A DNA stretch of 64,000 nt from Tipula vernalis. Lineage: Eukaryota; Arthropoda; Insecta; Diptera; Tipulidae. Below the pieces are notes generated by a model, which was given only the letters and a program-made list of their open reading frames with translations, had not been told where the DNA came from and did no database searches. The first letter of the stretch is position 1. Every line of letters starts with the position of its first letter. Shown here in pieces: positions 20,640-34,220 of this stretch. The stretch spans positions 40,735,044-40,799,043 of the forward strand of contig OY282560.1 in the NCBI GenBank assembly GCA_958295665.1, given 5' to 3'. A program made the position numbers and the translations under genes.

Positions 20640-21760
20640 TCCGCTAATCTTCGTATGAGTCACAGTTGTTTTAAGCCCGAATCATATTGCAAGTGAGTTG
20701 GTCATAAAATTCAGTTGTGAACCTGAATCCAGAAGTACCCTAGCGGTCACTCTTAAATCGTAATTATCCGAGATATCCACCAGCGCCGTAGCTAAAAATA
20801 CAAATTTAGACTCCAGCGTAGAAATGTTATTTGTACAATCATCTGAAATTTGCATAACGTTGTTGCTGATGGATTTTGCCTATTTTGTGTCTTAGAAGAA
20901 GTTTCGGGATTGGATTCAAACTCGCTATACATTCTATCACAACGATTCTGCAGAAAATCGCAAACATCTTTAAATGTGGGAAGTGCATTTCGGGGAGCTT
21001 GATCTCTCCATTTTAACTTTGTCTCAGCATCAAATTTTGTGACCATCAACTACACCACCAAATAATCCCAGTATTGAACTGGACGACCAAGTGTATTCAA
21101 TGAACGGATGTGTGCATTAAAATCATCGATAAGATTTAACAAATTTTACCTAATTGGCTTTGTCTACAGGTTTAATAGCAAACAACGATTTGATATGTTC
21201 TTCGACTATTTGAGTCGGTCTATCAAACCTCTCAAATAGCAACCGTCGGGCTTCTTCGTAATTGGCTGCCACGAAATTTAAGTTTTCAAATGATTTGGCA
21301 GCGGTGTCTTTTACTAAGTGTTTGAGATACTGAAATTTGGTCAAATTGTTAAGTTTTGGGTTGTTGTAAACATGGTTATCAAATGATTCTATTAAACTAT
21401 TCCATTTAGTGATTTCCCCAGAGAAGCTATCAAGTGTGATTTCTGGCCACTTTGGAACGAATGTTAATACATGAGGCTTTATGGCAGGGACCGTACCTTT
21501 TTTTTTGTTATAATTCTTCCAGCCGTTCTTCGAGGGCTGGTCTCAAGTTGTAATAATAACGGCTTACAATTGAATGATTATCGGACGTACTCTGCTCATC
21601 ATCTAATGATTCGACTTCCAATTGAGTGTTTTGGAATGAACTGTTATGAGTGATGAGGTCGGTTAAGCGCAATTTAATTTGTAATGCAGAAGCACCTTCC
21701 AATTTTTCAGTAACAAACTCGTTCAATTCATATAGAGAATCAATGAATGCTTTATTGCTT
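20640..21760 (-). pseudogene. BEL/Pao element 1: gag and protease
   Basis: Gag pieces occur at 21,726-21,508 (ALQIKLRLTDLITHNSSFQN), 21,344-21,150 (TKFQYLKHLVKDTAAKSFEN and ANYEEARRLLFERFDRPTQI) and 21,049-20,792 (TFKDVCDFLQNRCDRMYSEF). These are typical BEL capsid segments. A protease core reads VLLDSGSQLNFM at about 20,705-20,745. The pieces lie in different frames. The N-terminal gag differs clearly from that of element 2 (16,464), so the two elements belong to different families. Confidence 0.78.
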
Positions 21761-21779
21761 TGTTTTAATCGCTTTATTT

Positions 21780-21980
21780 GATAGGAAGATGGAGGAAACC
21801 GCTATGTAGAAAAAACAACCGCAATGAATATTCCAAGAACCAAATCAACGTGGTTTCGAAAATTGAACCAACCAATGCGAACCGTATACGAATACAAAAT
21901 TAACTAAATTATTGCTATGATATGACGCATAAATCACAGTAATTATTAAATCACTGTAATTATTAGTTGCATCGTTAACA
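21780..21980 (-). mobile_element. Probable 5' LTR portion of BEL/Pao element 1
   Basis: On the minus strand a sequence starting TGTTAACGATGCAAC at 21,980 precedes gag by about 200 bp. Its first 15 bases resemble the start of the LTR at 16,888 (TGTTAACGTCGCAAC), but the rest differs. The end of the LTR cannot be fixed. Confidence 0.4.
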
Positions 21981-24900
21981 TTTATCGTATTCGCTGCGTA
22001 TTTCTTGATGGTTGTTAAGATACCTTATTCTATTCAATTTAAATTAAAAGTATTCTGTTATTTAACTTCTAGAAGACTCCCAGGCAGACGGACCTCCTCC
22101 GTGACATTTAATTGTATGCATTCCGCTGAAATACTTGTCCTCAGCTATTATAGAATTTCGCTAGATGCGTAACGAAATTCAGACCATTTTTGGTATTCTC
22201 CAGAGCAGCAAGCTGTTCAAGATCAAAAAAGATCGATAAACGATCAAATTCGTCCCAATAATATCTCCATTAAATAGTTATATGTGCTTCAACTCGATGA
22301 AACGTATTGATAAAACCTTTTGATCAATGACATGGAAAAATTTGATTCGTCTGAAAGTATTTCCAAATTAATAGTCCTTTTTGAAATTCTTAATATATCG
22401 TCATAACATTATACATATGTAAGAGCCAATCCTCTTAATCAACTATAAAGTATAATTATATGTTGAGAAAAGTTAATTGTTAAAATTTAGAAAATTTGTA
22501 TTTTATAATTTAGATGGAATACCGTATACATTTTCTGGGTGAGGTTTGGTGTTGATTTATTGTTGAAATCAACGAACGAACGATTTTTATGTTAAAATTC
22601 AAATATTGAAATCGTATAATCGATACAAGCCATATATTCAGTCATATGTATATACATCGCCCTCGAATTAATTTTTTTTTATTATCAAATCTAATGATAC
22701 TTAAAATTCATTTGAATTGGAAAATTTTTCAATTTATATTCAAGACAACCCTAATTTGTTAATCGAAATTGAAACACACAAACTGCCGAGAAGGATAACA
22801 AAAAGTTATATCAAATGTGTATGTGTGTGAATGGGTATCTTTAATGAGGGAGGTTGCACGACCATACATATTCAGTTGTATTTACGTGTTTGTGTGGAAT
22901 CTTACTAGAATTTCAATTAAATGGTCGGGTTTATATGAATAAGAAGTTCATTGCTATATCAAGCAATAACAATTTTTTTTGTATTTATGTATATGTTTAT
23001 TGGATGTTATATGTGGATCGTATATATTTGCTATGTGTAAACAATAATGTAACAAAATTTTATATTTACTGGAAAATCCGTTTTAAAAACAAATAAATGC
23101 TAGGCTCCGACCTATTTCGCTCCAGCACATAAATCATTTCTCGATAAAGTTAATCCATTTTGCTTTTTAAAACAGAAATCATAAATAACCTTCAGGCAGG
23201 TTTTTCTTTCCGCACCAAGAACAGTAAAACGAATCAAACTCGACTCCCAAACATTTGACATCGTCTAGATTCATCAACAAAAATATTATTTTCCTCTTAT
23301 TTTACTACACACACAATAAAAATACAGTAGCTAACCATCTTCAGCGTTAAAAATAGCAAAACAAATTATTTGTCGTCCTTCTTTAGGCACATTTACTCTT
23401 AAAGATATCCTAATGGCAACATTTTATTGATATTGATAGCAAGCAAAAACTAGTGAAAATGGAAACGAATTGAAAATTCGAAAAATGAATAAATTTCGAA
23501 TCGAGATAAGACAGATAAGATAGCACGCACACCAAATGTGTGTTATATCCTTTCTAGGTTTCTAGGTTATTTCTGTACATGGATATGATGTCATATTTGA
23601 ATTTTGATAAGATTATAAAAACAACAAACAGGATGACGATGGAAAATCCAAATTACGTGCGCAAAGGAATAAATGTTAAAGAAAATTGAAAACAAATGTT
23701 TTCGTTGTGTGCTGTACTTGTAGCATACGTAAAGGGTGTCATACATTTTTTTTTTTATGCTCAGAATACGATCCAGAAAATTTTAATTGAATTATAGTAC
23801 CTAGAATGAAACAGAAATAAGTAGATTTTTTTTATTTCCTCCTTTTTTGTGTGATTTTAACACACACACCCACATACACACATACACAACCACACCAACG
23901 ATAGAAAGTGAAGGAGGAAAGGTGAGATCTTGATTCAAGGAAATTAAATTCTGCTATCTTATTTATGGGATGTTTGTTGAATTTAACATAATAATATTTG
24001 AGTGTTTTAGGACCGAAATTCAGAGAAATTTATATATGGGCTAATACAAGTAAAGGTATAGTAATTCCCCCACCTCCGATATTGGCTAAAAATTCGATAA
24101 TATTCTTAAATTATGGAATTTTTTTTGCTAAAGCGATTTTTGATGAAATTGGAATTTCAACTGCTAGCGATAGACTTTGAGTAATGATAATTTCTTGATT
24201 TTACAATGAATCGCTGAAATTTTTGAGAAATTAGCAATTTTTTAATTTTTAAAATTCCAATTTAATTTAATTAACAATTAGTTATCTTCTGTTGACCTTA
24301 TGGGTTTGAAATTCAAAGATATGCAGCCATTCTTGAGCGATAGCTGCAGATATTTGAAATCCGCGAGCCTTGCGACCGTTTTGGATTAGTGCTTCTGAAG
24401 CTTTAGTGGTAACCTTCCAAATTTTTTTTGTTTTTGCTTTTCTTCTCGTTGACATAAATAACTTGTGGCAAAAGCATATGTGTGCTCAAGTAGACGCCTG
24501 GCCACTAATAAATAGTTATCCACTATGGAATTGCTGCCGATTAAATGAAGATGGTGGTTTTTTTCATCAGTATATCCAATAATTAGGTTTTTAAAGTTAA
24601 AATTTAAAAGGATAGTTGAATTGGCCTCAACATCTCCTTATTGGAAGGAACCTAAATATTATGGCCCTAAGGTAATTGAATGCCAACATTCCTAAATATT
24701 TGCTTTCGGAACTTACCGTTTACCGGTAGAACTCAAAACCAGACCATATAATATATAAACCAGACCTAGAAAATCTCAGATGCTAACAAAATTTTAGAAA
24801 ATTCGAAAATTATTATCGATGTCACATACCAGTAGGATTCTATGCTGGTGTGACGGAGCCATGATAATCTGGATTAATTTTAAAAATCTTTCTAAATTTC

Positions 24901-25889
24901 TAACTATCCCGTTAGTTAGTCTACAAGATCCCGCATCCCAAAAGTTAGGCCAAAATCATTGCCTTACAAAATTGAAACCTGAAAACTGAAAACTATTTAG
25001 CAAATTTAGAATTTCCAATAGATTACCTCGAAACTCAAACACTTCCATTACAACTTTCGTAGTCTTTAACAAAAAATCTAGAAAACCGATTCAAATTTCG
25101 AAAAATTCGGAAAAGTCGTAAGCATATAAGCGCCGAATAATACTAAAAATTTTAAATTGTTTTGGATAATTTTGAAACTATCGAACAGTCATATATTTCA
25201 AATTAGCCTGACTGTTTCGAAGCTACCCGAATCATAAAAATCTCAAATAATTATAAATAGTGATCAAGGATTAATCCGATGAATCTGGACATAAGATCAG
25301 GATGCGATAATATAAAATAATTCACTACATGTCATTACATGTTTACCGGTAAATTTGATTTTTATTTACCGTTAACTATGCGGAACCATTTAAGCCTTAC
25401 TTACAGCCATTTATTGTCTTTATCTAAAGATACCTTTGTAGTAAAGTTATGGCTTAACTTAAGAGCAACATTTTCTTACCGTTAAATATACCATTGGTTG
25501 TTGCCGCGTTCGTTAACCAATGTGCTAAAAGCACATCTGTGTAATGTGATTTTTTGTAATTTAAAAGTAATTGAAAAGCCTTAATTTTTGTATAATACAG
25601 CAACAGTGACGACTATTCATTAAACAGTGTAAGAACGCAGAAAATTTTTAGCTGAAAACAATGAAATTAGCCTGTTAGCCTATTTTTCGAAAGCCCTGAC
25701 TTCGATAGACTGATCGAATTTTTAAAAATTGGTTTTCCGCATGTGCTATAATCCCAGCTACCTAGAAATCTTACTCCCATATTGATTACCAGCCGGTCCA
25801 AACGACAATGAAAATTAGTCCAAAATTTATTCGTGAATCTCGGAAAATCTCTAATATTCTTGAAAAATATTATTTATGTCCAAACTTAA
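21981..25889. other. AT-rich spacer, no gene recognised
   Basis: About 3.9 kb with no credible gene. Contents include a CA-rich stretch at about 23,860-23,900 and several TTACCGTTAA or TTACCGGTA-like words at 24,715-24,730, 25,340-25,375 and about 25,480. No transposon protein is recognised on either strand. Confidence 0.6.
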
Positions 25890-26305
25890 ATTTTATTGGG
25901 TGGTCAGGTGAGAAATTGCTCGGGGGATTGAAGTTGGCACTTGCGGCCAGCAACGTAACCTGGAACTTCGACAAGTGCTCGTGTTACCTCCACGTGGTGA
26001 CCGCTGGTAACTAGATTGCTGATTCTTTGGATTCTAGGCTAAAACACGGCGCCAAAGGAGTCAACCTTAAATAAATCGCTGGACTGGGTTAAGGTGTTAA
26101 TCGTACCGTGCCGATAATCGACCAGACTGAGGGGCCCAGCTTTAAAACTAGCTCAGTCGCTAACGGTGGATCCGTATACTTGGCGCCGTCTGGATTAAGT
26201 AGCCTTATCTGTGTACTGCGGATCTCTGCACAGATGGACATTTCTTTCTCCGCTACTCGTGGGACCAATCATGGATCCAAACAAAAACAAACAACAACAA
26301 AAGCG
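25890..26305 (+). mobile_element. LINE 5' leader truncated 35 nt into ORF1
   Basis: This segment is GC-richer than its surroundings and has blocks also present at the 5' end of LINE copy A: CGTGGTGACCGCTGGTAACT matches 9190-9212 and GGCGCCAAAGGAGTCAACC matches 9217-9235, both imperfectly. At 26,271 an ATG opens a short frame, MDPNKNKQQQKR, which looks like the basic start of a LINE ORF1. At 26,306 LINE sequence stops and the satellite begins. I infer that the rest of the element was lost or displaced by the array. Confidence 0.6.
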
Positions 26306-27849
26306 TTGATTTTCAATAAAATCGAATTTTCTTTTAAATGGTTAGAAATATTCGAGCAATCCAAATGCAAGTTAGCTAAATAAATACAGATCCTGAAGCA
26401 TATTGATAGAGCTATTGACCAACGTAATCGGAGCATTTTAGATTTTTGCCGTTCAAAATATGTGGGCTGCTCAGTTGATTTTTAATAAAATCGAATTTTC
26501 TTTTAAATGGTTAGAAATATTCGATCAATCCAAATGCAAGTTAATAAAATAAATACAGATCCTAAAGCCTATTGATAGAGCTATTGACCAACGAAATCGG
26601 AGCATTTTGGATTGTTGCCGTTCAAAATCTGTGGGCTATAGCACAGTTGATTTTCAATAAAACCGATTTTTTTTTTAAATGGTTAGAAATATTCGAGCAA
26701 TCCAAATGCAAGTAAGCAAAATTAATACATATCCTGAAGCCTACTGATAGAGCTATTGACCAACGTAATCGGAGCATTTTAGATTTTTGCCGTTCAAAAT
26801 CTGTGGGCTATAGCACAGTTGATTTTCAATAAAATCGAATTTTCTATTAAATGGTTAGAAATATTCGAGCAATCCAAATGTAAGTTAGCAAAATAAATAC
26901 AGATCCTGAAGCCTATTGATAGAGCTATTGACAAACGTAATCGGAGCATTTTAGATTTATATAGCACAGTTGATTTCAAATAAATCGAATTTTCTTTTAA
27001 ATGGTTAGAAATATTCGAGCAATCCAAATGCAAGTTGGCAAAATAAATACAGATCCTGAAGCATATTGATAGAGCTATTGACCAACGTAATCGGAGCATT
27101 TTAGATTTTTGCCGTTCAAAATCTGTGGGCTATAGCACAGTTGATTTTCAATAAAACCGAATTTTCTTTTAAATGGTTAGAAATATTCGAGCAATCCAAA
27201 TGCAAGTTGGCAAAATTAATACATATCCTGAAGCCTACTGATAGAGCTATTGACCAACGTAATCGGAGCATTTTAGATTTTTGCCGTTCAAAATATGTGA
27301 GCTATAGCACAGTTGATTTTCAATAAAATCGAATTTTCTATTAAATGGTTAGAAATATTCGAGCAATCCAAATGTAAGTTAGCAAAATAAATACAGATCC
27401 TGAAGCCTATTGATAGAGCTATTGACAAACGTAATCGGAGCATTTTAGATTTTTGCCGTTCAAAATATGTGGGCTATAGCACAGTTGATTTCAAATAAAT
27501 CGAATTTTCTTTTAAATGGTTAGAAATATTCGAGCAATCCAAATGCAAGTTGGCAAAATAAATACAGATCCTGAAGCAGATTGATAGAGCTATTGACCAA
27601 CGTAATCGGAGCATTTTAGATTTTTGCCGTTCAAAATCTGTGGGCTATAGCACAGTTGATTTTCAATAAAATCGAATTTTCTTTTAAATGGTTAGAAATA
27701 TTCGAGCAATCCAAATGCAAGTTGGCAAAATAAATACAGATCCTGAAGCCTATTGATAGAGCTATTGACCAACGTAATCGGAGCATTTTAGATTTTTGCC
27801 GTTCAAAATATGTGGGCTATAGCACAGTTGATTTTCAATAAAATCGAAT

Positions 27850-29040
27850 TTTCTATTACATGGTTAGAAATATTCGAGCAATCCAAATGCAAGTTAACAA
27901 AATGAATACAGATCCTTAAGCCTATTGATAGAGCTATTGACCAACGTAATCGAAGCATTTTAGATTTTTGCCGTTCAAAATATGTGGGCTGCTCAATTGA
28001 TTTTTAATAAAATCGAATTTTCTTTTAAATGGTTAGAAATATTCGAGCAATCCAAATGCAAGTTAGCAAAATAAATACAGATTCTGAAGCCTATTGATAA
28101 AGCTATTGACCAACGTAATCGGAGCATTTTAGATTTTTGCCGTTCGAAATCTGTGGGCTATAGCACAGTTGCTTTTCAATTAAATCGAATTTTCTATTAA
28201 ATGGTTAGAAATATTCGAGCAATCCAAATGCAAGTTTGCAAAATAAATACAGATCCTGAAGCCTACTGATAGAGCTATTGACCAACGTAATCGGAGCATT
28301 TTAGATTTTTGCCGTTCAAAATATGTGAGCTATAGCACAGTTGATTTTCAATAAAATCGAATTTTCTATTAAATGGTTAGAAATATTCGAGCAATCCAAA
28401 TGTAAGTTAGCAAAATAAATACAGATCCTGAAGCCTATTGATAGAGCTATTGACAAACGTAATCGGAGCATTTTAGATTTTTGCCGTTCAAAATATGTGG
28501 GCTATAGCACAGTTGATTTTCAATAAAATCGAATTTTCTATTAAATGGTTAGAAATATTCGAGCAATCCAAATGCAAGTTAACAAAATAAATACAGATCC
28601 TGAAGCCTATTGATAGAGCTATTGACCAACGTAATCGGAGCAGTTTAGATTTTTGCCGTTCAAAATATGTGGGCTATAGCACAGTTGATTTTCAATAAAA
28701 TCGAATTTTCTATTACATAGTTAGAAATATTCGAGCAATCCAAATGCAAGTTAACAAAATGAATACAGATCCTTAAGCCTATTGATAGAGCTATTGACCA
28801 ACGTAATCGAAGCATTTTAGATTTTTGCCGTTCAAAATATGTGGGCTGCTCAATTGATTTTTAATAAAATCGAATTTTCTATTAAATGGTTAGAAATATT
28901 CGAGCAATCCAAATGCAAGTTAGCAAAATAAATACAGATTCTGAAGCCTATTGATAAAGCTATTGACCAACGTAATCGGAGCATTTTAGATTTTTGCCGT
29001 TCAAAATCTGTGGGCTATAGCACAGTTGATTTTCAATTAA
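27850..29040. repeat. Satellite sub-block with period of about 858 bp (5 monomers)
   Basis: A set of rare variants repeats at this spacing: TTCTATTACAT at 27,851 and 28,708, TGCTCAATTGATTTTTAATA at about 27,990 and 28,848, and AGATTCTGAAGCC at about 28,079 and 28,937. Confidence 0.8.
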
Positions 29041-31229
29041 ATCGAATTTTCTATTAAATGGTTAGAAATATTCGAGCAATATAAATGCAAGTTTGCAAAA
29101 TAAATACAGATCCTGAAGCCTATTGATAGAGCTATTGACCAACGTAATCGGAGCATTTTAAATTTTTGCCGTTCAAAATCTGTGGGCTATAGCACAGTTG
29201 ATTTTCAATAAAATCGAATTTTCTTTTAAATGGTTAGAAATATTCGAACAATTAAAATGCCAGTTAGCAAAATAAATACAGATCCTAAAGCCTATTGATA
29301 GAGCTATTGACCAACGTAATCGGAGCATTTTAGATTTTTGCCGTTCAAAATCTGTGGGCTATAGCACAGTTGATTTTCAATAAAACCGAATTTTCTGTTA
29401 AATGGTTAGAAATATTCGAGCAATCCAAATGCAAGTAAGCAAAATTAATACATATCCTGAATCCTACTGATAGAGCTATTGACCAACGTAATCGGAGCAT
29501 TTTAGATTTTTGCCGTTCAAAATCTGTGGGCTATAGCACAGTTGATTTTCAATAAAACCGAATTTTTTTTTAAATGGTTAGAAATTTTCGAGCAATCCAA
29601 ATGCAAGTTGGCAAAATAAATACAGATCCTAAAGCCTATTGATAGAGCTATTGACCAACGTAATCGGAGCATTTTAGATTTCTGCCGTTCAAAATCTGTG
29701 GGCTATAGCACAGTTGATTTTCAATAAAACCGAATTTTTTTTAAAATGGTTAGAAATATTCGAGCAATCCAAATGCAAGTAAGCAAAATTAATACATATC
29801 CTAAAGCCTAATGATAGAGCTATTGACCAACGTAATCGGAGCATTTTCGATTTTTGCCGTTCAAAATCTGTGGGCTGCTAAGTTGATTTTCAATAAAATC
29901 GAATTTTCTTTTAAATGGCTAGAAATATTCGAGCAATCCAAATGCAAGTTGGCAAAATAAATACAGATCCTGAAGCCTATTGATAGAGCTATTGACCAAC
30001 GTAATCGGAGCATTTTAGATTTTTGCCGTTCAAAATCTGTGGGCTATAGCACAGTTGATTTTCAATCAAATCGAATTTTCTATTAAATGGTTAGAAATAT
30101 TCGAGCAATCCAAATGCAAGTTGGCAAAATAAATACAGATCCTAAAGCCTATTGATAGAGCTATTGCTCAACCTAATCGGAGCATTTTAGATTTTTGCCG
30201 TTCAAAATCTGTGGGCTATAGCACAGTTGATTTTCAATAAAATCGAATTTTCTTTTAAATGGTTAGAAATATTCGAACAATTAAAATGCCAGTTAGCAAA
30301 ATAAATACAGATCCTAAAGCCTATTGATAGAGCTATTGACCAACGTAATCGGAGCATTTTAGATTTTTGCCGTTCAAAATCTGTGAGCTATAAGCACGGT
30401 TGATTTTCAATAAAATCGAATTTTCTGTTAAATGGTTAGAAATATTCGAACAATCCAAATGCAATTTGGCAAAATAAATATAGATCCGGAAGCCTATTGA
30501 TAGAGCTATTGCCCAACGTAATCGGAGCATTTTAGATTTTTGCCGTTCAAGTTGATTTTCAATAAAATCGAATTTTCTGTTAAATGGTTTGAAATATTCA
30601 AGCAATCCAAATGCTAGTTGGCAAAATAAATACAGATCCTGAAGCCTATTGATAGAGCCATTGACCAACGTAATCGGAGCATTTTAGATTTTTGCCGTTC
30701 AAAATCTGTGGGCTATAGCACAGTTGATTTTCAATAAAATCGAATTTTCTATAAAATTGTTAGAAATATTCGAGCAATCCAAATGCAAGTTGGCAAAATT
30801 AATACAGATCTTGAAGCTTATTGATAGAGCTATTGACCAACGTAAACGGAGCATTTTAGATTTTTGCCGTTCAAAATCTGTTGGCTGCTCAGTTGTTTAG
30901 AACGGCAGTTCAAGTTGATTTTGAATAAAATCGAATTTTCTGTTAAATGGTTAGAAATATTCAAGCAATCCAAATGCCAGTTGGCAAAATAAATACAGAT
31001 CCTGAATCCTATTGATAGAGCTATTGACCAACGTAATCGGATCATTTTAGATTTTTGCCGTTCAAAATCTGTGGGCTATAAATAGCACAGTTGATTTTCA
31101 ATAAAATCGAATTTTTTGTTAAATGGTTAGAAATATTCGAACAATCCAAATGCCAGTTGACAAAATAAATACAGATCCTAAAGCCTATTGATAGAGCTAT
31201 TGACCAACGTAATCGGATCATTTTAGATT

Positions 31230-34220
31230 TTTGCCGTTCAAAATCTGTGGGCACAGTTGATTTTCAATAAAATCGAATTTTCTGTTAAATGGTTAGAAAT
31301 ATTCGAGCAATCCAAATGCAAGTTGGCAAAATAAATACAGATCCTGAAGCCTATTGATATAGCTATTGACCATGCAAGTTGGTAAAATAAATACAGATCC
31401 TGAAGCCTATTGATAGAGCTATTGCCCAACTTAATCGGAGCATTTTAGATTTTTGCCGTTCAAAATCTGTGGGCTATAGCACAGTTGATTTTCAATAAAA
31501 TCGAATTTTCTATTAAATGGTTAAAAATATTCGAACAATCCAAATGCAAGTTAGCAAAATAAATACAGATCTTGAAGCCTATTGATAGAGCTATTGACCA
31601 ACGTAATCGGAGCATTTTGATTTTTGCCGTTCAAAATCTGTTGGCTGCTCAGTTGATTTTCAATAAAATCGAATTTTCTGTTAAATGGTTAGAAATATTC
31701 GAGCAATCCAAATGCAAGTTGGCAAAATAAATACAGATCCTGAAGCCTATTGATAGAGCTATTGACCAACGTAATCGGATCATTTTATATTTTTGCCGTT
31801 CAAAATCTGTGGGCTATAAATAGCACAGTTGATTTTCAATAAAATCGAATTTTCTATTAAATGGTTAGAAATATTCGAGAAATCCAAATGCAAGTTGGCA
31901 AAATGAATACAGATCTTGAATCCTATTGATAGAGCTATTGACCAACGTAATCGGAGCATTTTAGATTTTTGCCGTTCAAAATCTGTGGGCTGTAGCAGTT
32001 GATTTTCAATAAAATCGAATTTTCTATTAAATGGTTAGAAATATTCGGGCAATCCAAATGCAAGTTGGCAAAATGAATACAGATCTTGAAGCCTATTGAT
32101 AGAGCTATTGACCAACGAAATCGGAGCATTTTAGATTTTTGCCGTTCAAAATCTGTGCAGCATTTTAGTTTTTTAACGTTCAAAATCTGTGGGCTATATA
32201 TAGCACATTTGATTTTCAATAAAATCGAATTTTCTGTTAAATGGTTAGAAATATTCGAGCAATCCAAATGCAAGTTGGCAAAATAAATACAGATCCGGAA
32301 GCCTATTGATAGAGCTATTGACCAACGTAATCGGATCATTTTAGATTTTTGCCGTTCAAAATCTGTGGGCACAGTTTATTTTCAATAAAATCGAATTTTC
32401 TGTTAAATGGTTAGAAATATTCGAGCAATCCAAATGCAAGTTGGCAAAATAAATACAGATCCTGAAGCCTATTGATATAGCTATTGACCATGCAAGTTGG
32501 TAAAATAAATACAGATCCTGAAGCCTATTGATAGAGCTATTGCCCAACTTAATCGGAGCATTTTAGATTTTTGCCGTTCAAAATCTGTGGGCTATAGCAC
32601 AGTTGATTTTCAATAAAATCGAATTTTCTATTAAATGGTTAGAAATATTCGAGCAATCCAAATGCAAGTTAGCAAAATATATACAGATCCGGAAGCCTAT
32701 TGATAGAGCTATTGCCCAACGTAATCGGAGCATTTTAGATTTTTGCCGTTCAAGATTATTTTCAATAAAATCGAATTTTCTGTTAAATGGTTAGAAATAT
32801 TCGAGCAATCCAAATGCAAGTTGGCAAAATAAATACAGATCCTGAAGCCTATTAATAGAGCTATTGACCAACGTAATCGGAGCATTTTAGATTTTTGCCG
32901 TTCAAAATCTGTGGGCAGCACAGTTGATTTTCAATAAAATCGTATTTTCTATTAAATGGTTAGAAATATTCGAGTAATCTAAATGCAAGTTGGCAAATTA
33001 AATACAGATCTTGAAGCCTATTGATAGAGCTATTGACCAACGTAATCGGAGCATTTTAGATTTTTACCGTTCAAAATCTGTTGGCTGCTCAGTTGATTTT
33101 CAATAAAATCGAATTTTCTGTTAAATGGTTAGAAATATTCGAACAATCCAAATGCAATTTGGCAAAATAAATATAGATCCTAAAACCTATTGATAGAGCT
33201 ATTGCCCAACGTAATCGGAGCATTTTAGATTTTTGCCGTTCAAAATCTGTGGGAGCACAGTTGATTTTCAATAAAATCGAATTTTCTATTAAATGGTTAG
33301 AAATATTCGAGAAATCCAAATGCAAGTTGGCAAAATGAATACAGATCTTGAAACCTATTGATAGAGCTATTGACCAACGTAATCGGAGCATTTTAGATTT
33401 TTGCCGTTCAAAATCTGTGGAGCATTTTAGTTTTTTAATGTTCAAAATCTGTGGGCTATATATAGCACATTTGATTTTCAATAAAATCGAATTTTCTGTT
33501 AAATGGTTAGAAATATTCGAGCAATCCAAATGCAAGTTGGCAAAATAAATACAGATCCGGAAGCCTATTGATAGAGCTATTGACCAACGTAATCGGATCA
33601 TTTTAGATTTTTGCCGTTCAAAATCTGTGGGCACAATTGATTTTCAATAAAATCGAATTTTCTGTTAAATGGTTAGAAATATTCGAGCAATCCAAATGCA
33701 AGTGGGAAAATAAATACAGATCCTGAAGCCTATTGATATAGCTATTGACCATGCAAGTTGGTAAAATAAATACAGATCCTGAAGCCTATTGATAGAGCTA
33801 TTGCCCAACTTAATCGGAGCATTTTAGATTTTTGCCGTTCAAAATCTGTGGGCTATAGCACAGTTGATTTTCAATAAAATCGAATTTTCTATTAAATGGT
33901 TAAAAATATTCGAACAATCCAAATGCAAGTTAGCAAAATAAATACAGATCTTGAAGCCTATTGATAGAGCTATTGACCAACGTAATCGGAGCATTTTAGA
34001 TTTTTGCCGTTCAAAATCTGTTGACTGCTCAGTTGATTTTCAATAAAATCGAATTTTCTGTTAAATGGTTAGAAATATTCGAGCAATCCAAATGCAAGTT
34101 AGCAAAATAAATACAGATCCTGAAGCCTATTGATAGAGCTATTGACCATGCAAGTTGGCAAAATAAATACAGATCATGAAGCCTATTGATAGAGCTATTG
34201 ACCAACGTAATCGGAGCATT
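31230..34220. repeat. Satellite sub-block with 1.1-1.26 kb period and a chimeric short monomer
   Basis: A fused monomer with the junction ATTGACCATGCAAGTTGG joins the second half of one monomer to the middle of the next, skipping about 115 bp. It occurs at about 31,367, 32,485, 33,747 and 34,145. Spacings are about 1118, 1262 and 398 bp. Neighbouring monomers repeat with it, for instance the segments at 31,238-31,429 and 32,356-32,547. Confidence 0.82.
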
